Below, one piece after another: positions 63,230 through 64,000 of a DNA stretch of 64,000 nt (positions are counted from its first letter, which is position 1; every line of letters starts with the position of its first letter). The notes beneath the pieces are model-generated. The model did no database searches. It saw only the letters and a program-made list of their open reading frames with translations, and had not been told where the DNA came from. The position numbers and the translations under genes were made by a program. Origin of the DNA: Nostoc sp. 'Lobaria pulmonaria (5183) cyanobiont' (GTDB taxonomy: Bacteria > Cyanobacteriota > Cyanobacteriia > Cyanobacteriales > Nostocaceae); the NCBI RefSeq assembly GCF_002949795.1, contig NZ_CP026692.1, positions 5,874,545-5,938,544 on the forward strand, in the 5' to 3' direction.

Positions 63230-64000
63230 ATCCTTGGTGGGAGTTTAGACCAGAGATTGACACAGCAAATTAACGAACATTAATCAAGTAAATCGCCATT
63301 CAAACCAGAAAATGTTCAAGACGTTTCTTTGAAATCCTGTGGATTCAATTAAAAAGTATTTGGAATCAATAGATTCTGCTCTAAAGTTGATTGATTATCT
63401 GAAAGCCTGCGATGCTAATTTCAAATTTATAGCATGGCAGGTTTTCTATAGCAGTCATTAATTTCATAGTATTTGGCAAAAATCTGCCAAAATGGCAAAT
63501 ATATACTAATGATATTGGTAAACTAATAACAACTACAACTTAAACCAAAATAGAGGTGATTTGGCAAGCAAGTTAATTTAAAAAATAAAATCAACGATTA
63601 GTTCTGACTATGAAATAAATCAAACTGATTACAAAAGTAGTCAGCATTTCATGGAGTAAATAACTCCTAGACCAAGACCAATAATCCAACCGTTGCTACT
63701 GGTGGTTCTTTTTTTGAGAAAGTCTGAGCAAAGAGAATTTGGGGAGGTGGATTCCCCCAAGCCAAATTTTACACAGCTTTCACTGACTGCAGACGGTGCG
63801 AGTAATGCTAATAAAACTTTCTATCTTGTGGTTGGTGTTGCTTTAGTTAATAAAGCAAACGCTTAACATCAATTCCAGGAACAGAAATAGAAAAGTTACG
63901 GTGAAATTAATTGTTGTCTTTGGCTGGTAGAACTAGTAGCTTATACGCTTCTCTTTCGACTATTGTAATCCTAGTCCTCCCAACCTGGATTATCTTTGGT
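63230..64000. other. AT-rich 3' region, possible broken small gene
   Basis: 771 bases, mostly AT-rich without genes. A frame at 63,651-63,866 begins ATG GAG TAA, then continues open as ITPRPRPIIQPLLLVVLFLR and LTADGASNANKTFYLVVGVA to the TAA at 63,864. One changed base in codon 3 would give a ~70-residue protein; the Pro-rich start looks non-random. No family is claimed. Confidence 0.3.

Noticed and set aside
1..64000. tRNA or rRNA genes
   Set aside because: No cloverleaf with GTTCRAnnC-type arm or rRNA landmark sequence was noticed by eye; a tRNA search program would be needed to exclude them fully.

Overview
The window looks like chromosomal DNA from a filamentous, heterocyst-forming cyanobacterium of the Nostoc type. 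The evidence is the dense scatter of GCGATCGC (HIP1) octamers, a HetP-family gene with a HetR-type palindrome upstream, a UPF0182 gene, a treZ-treY-treH cluster, heptamer-type short tandem repeats and many small palindromic (MITE-like) elements. Most gene names come from recognising protein families by eye; no database search was run.

Layout. 1-3.1 kb: the end of a HemJ/CopD-like membrane protein, a peptidoglycan-binding protein, a short leucine-rich-repeat protein, a 21-bp repeat array, an aspartic-protease gene pair and a MITE. 3.1-7.75 kb: a four-gene NAD operon on the minus strand (pncB, nadD, a NUDIX/winged-helix NrtR-like protein, nadE) with a 12-3-12 inverted repeat just upstream of pncB. 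8.1-9.8 kb: an unlisted 50-residue ORF behind a perfect 22-bp palindrome, a DUF938 methyltransferase and a BrnTA toxin-antitoxin pair. 9.9-16.9 kb: the trehalose cluster treZ-treY-treH. 17.2-22.6 kb: a DCC-family protein, an SDR remnant, an RTX-repeat protein, an aldo/keto reductase, a Dps protein and infC with its terminator. 22.8-33.9 kb: a nucleotide-transporter-like/HEAT fusion, a TrkA-type protein, a DUF3124 lipoprotein, a 21-bp array, a Na+/H+ antiporter, a pentapeptide protein, a TspO-like protein, hisD and a secreted alpha-amylase.

34.1-41.0 kb is a collapsed CHAT/sigma/DUF1822/CHASE2/DUF928 neighbourhood. An IS630-type element sits between a CHAT gene and a sigma-factor gene that both lack their 5' parts. 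Downstream, a DUF1822 gene carries an in-frame TAG, a CHAT-CHASE2 gene has lost its middle and a DUF928 gene is frameshifted. 41.1-48.4 kb: an FAD oxidoreductase, a 2OG-Fe(II) oxygenase with a 5'-nucleotidase-type phosphoesterase, and a UPF0182 membrane protein.

48.5-58.4 kb is a defence-like island: a HicAB-like pair; a large NLR-like protein (caspase-like protease, nSTAND NTPase, 14 near-identical WD40 repeats); a divergent trypsin-co-occurring-domain (CU044_2847-type) gene; an unknown gene; and a second NLR-like gene with 14 WD40 repeats whose protease and Walker A part was removed in frame. A dispersed composite repeat flanks these genes. 58.7-61.1 kb: a GH116 beta-glucosidase/glucosylceramidase.

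61.5-64 kb ends with a broken C39-peptidase fragment that looks like a decayed hetC, a 17-bp HetR-type palindrome, a long AT-rich leader and a hetP-family gene. The strongest leads are the WD40 NLR pair with its divergent partner gene, the hetC-remnant/HetR-site/hetP arrangement, the IS-linked collapse of the CHAT cluster, and the 21-bp repeat arrays at four or more places that share a core.
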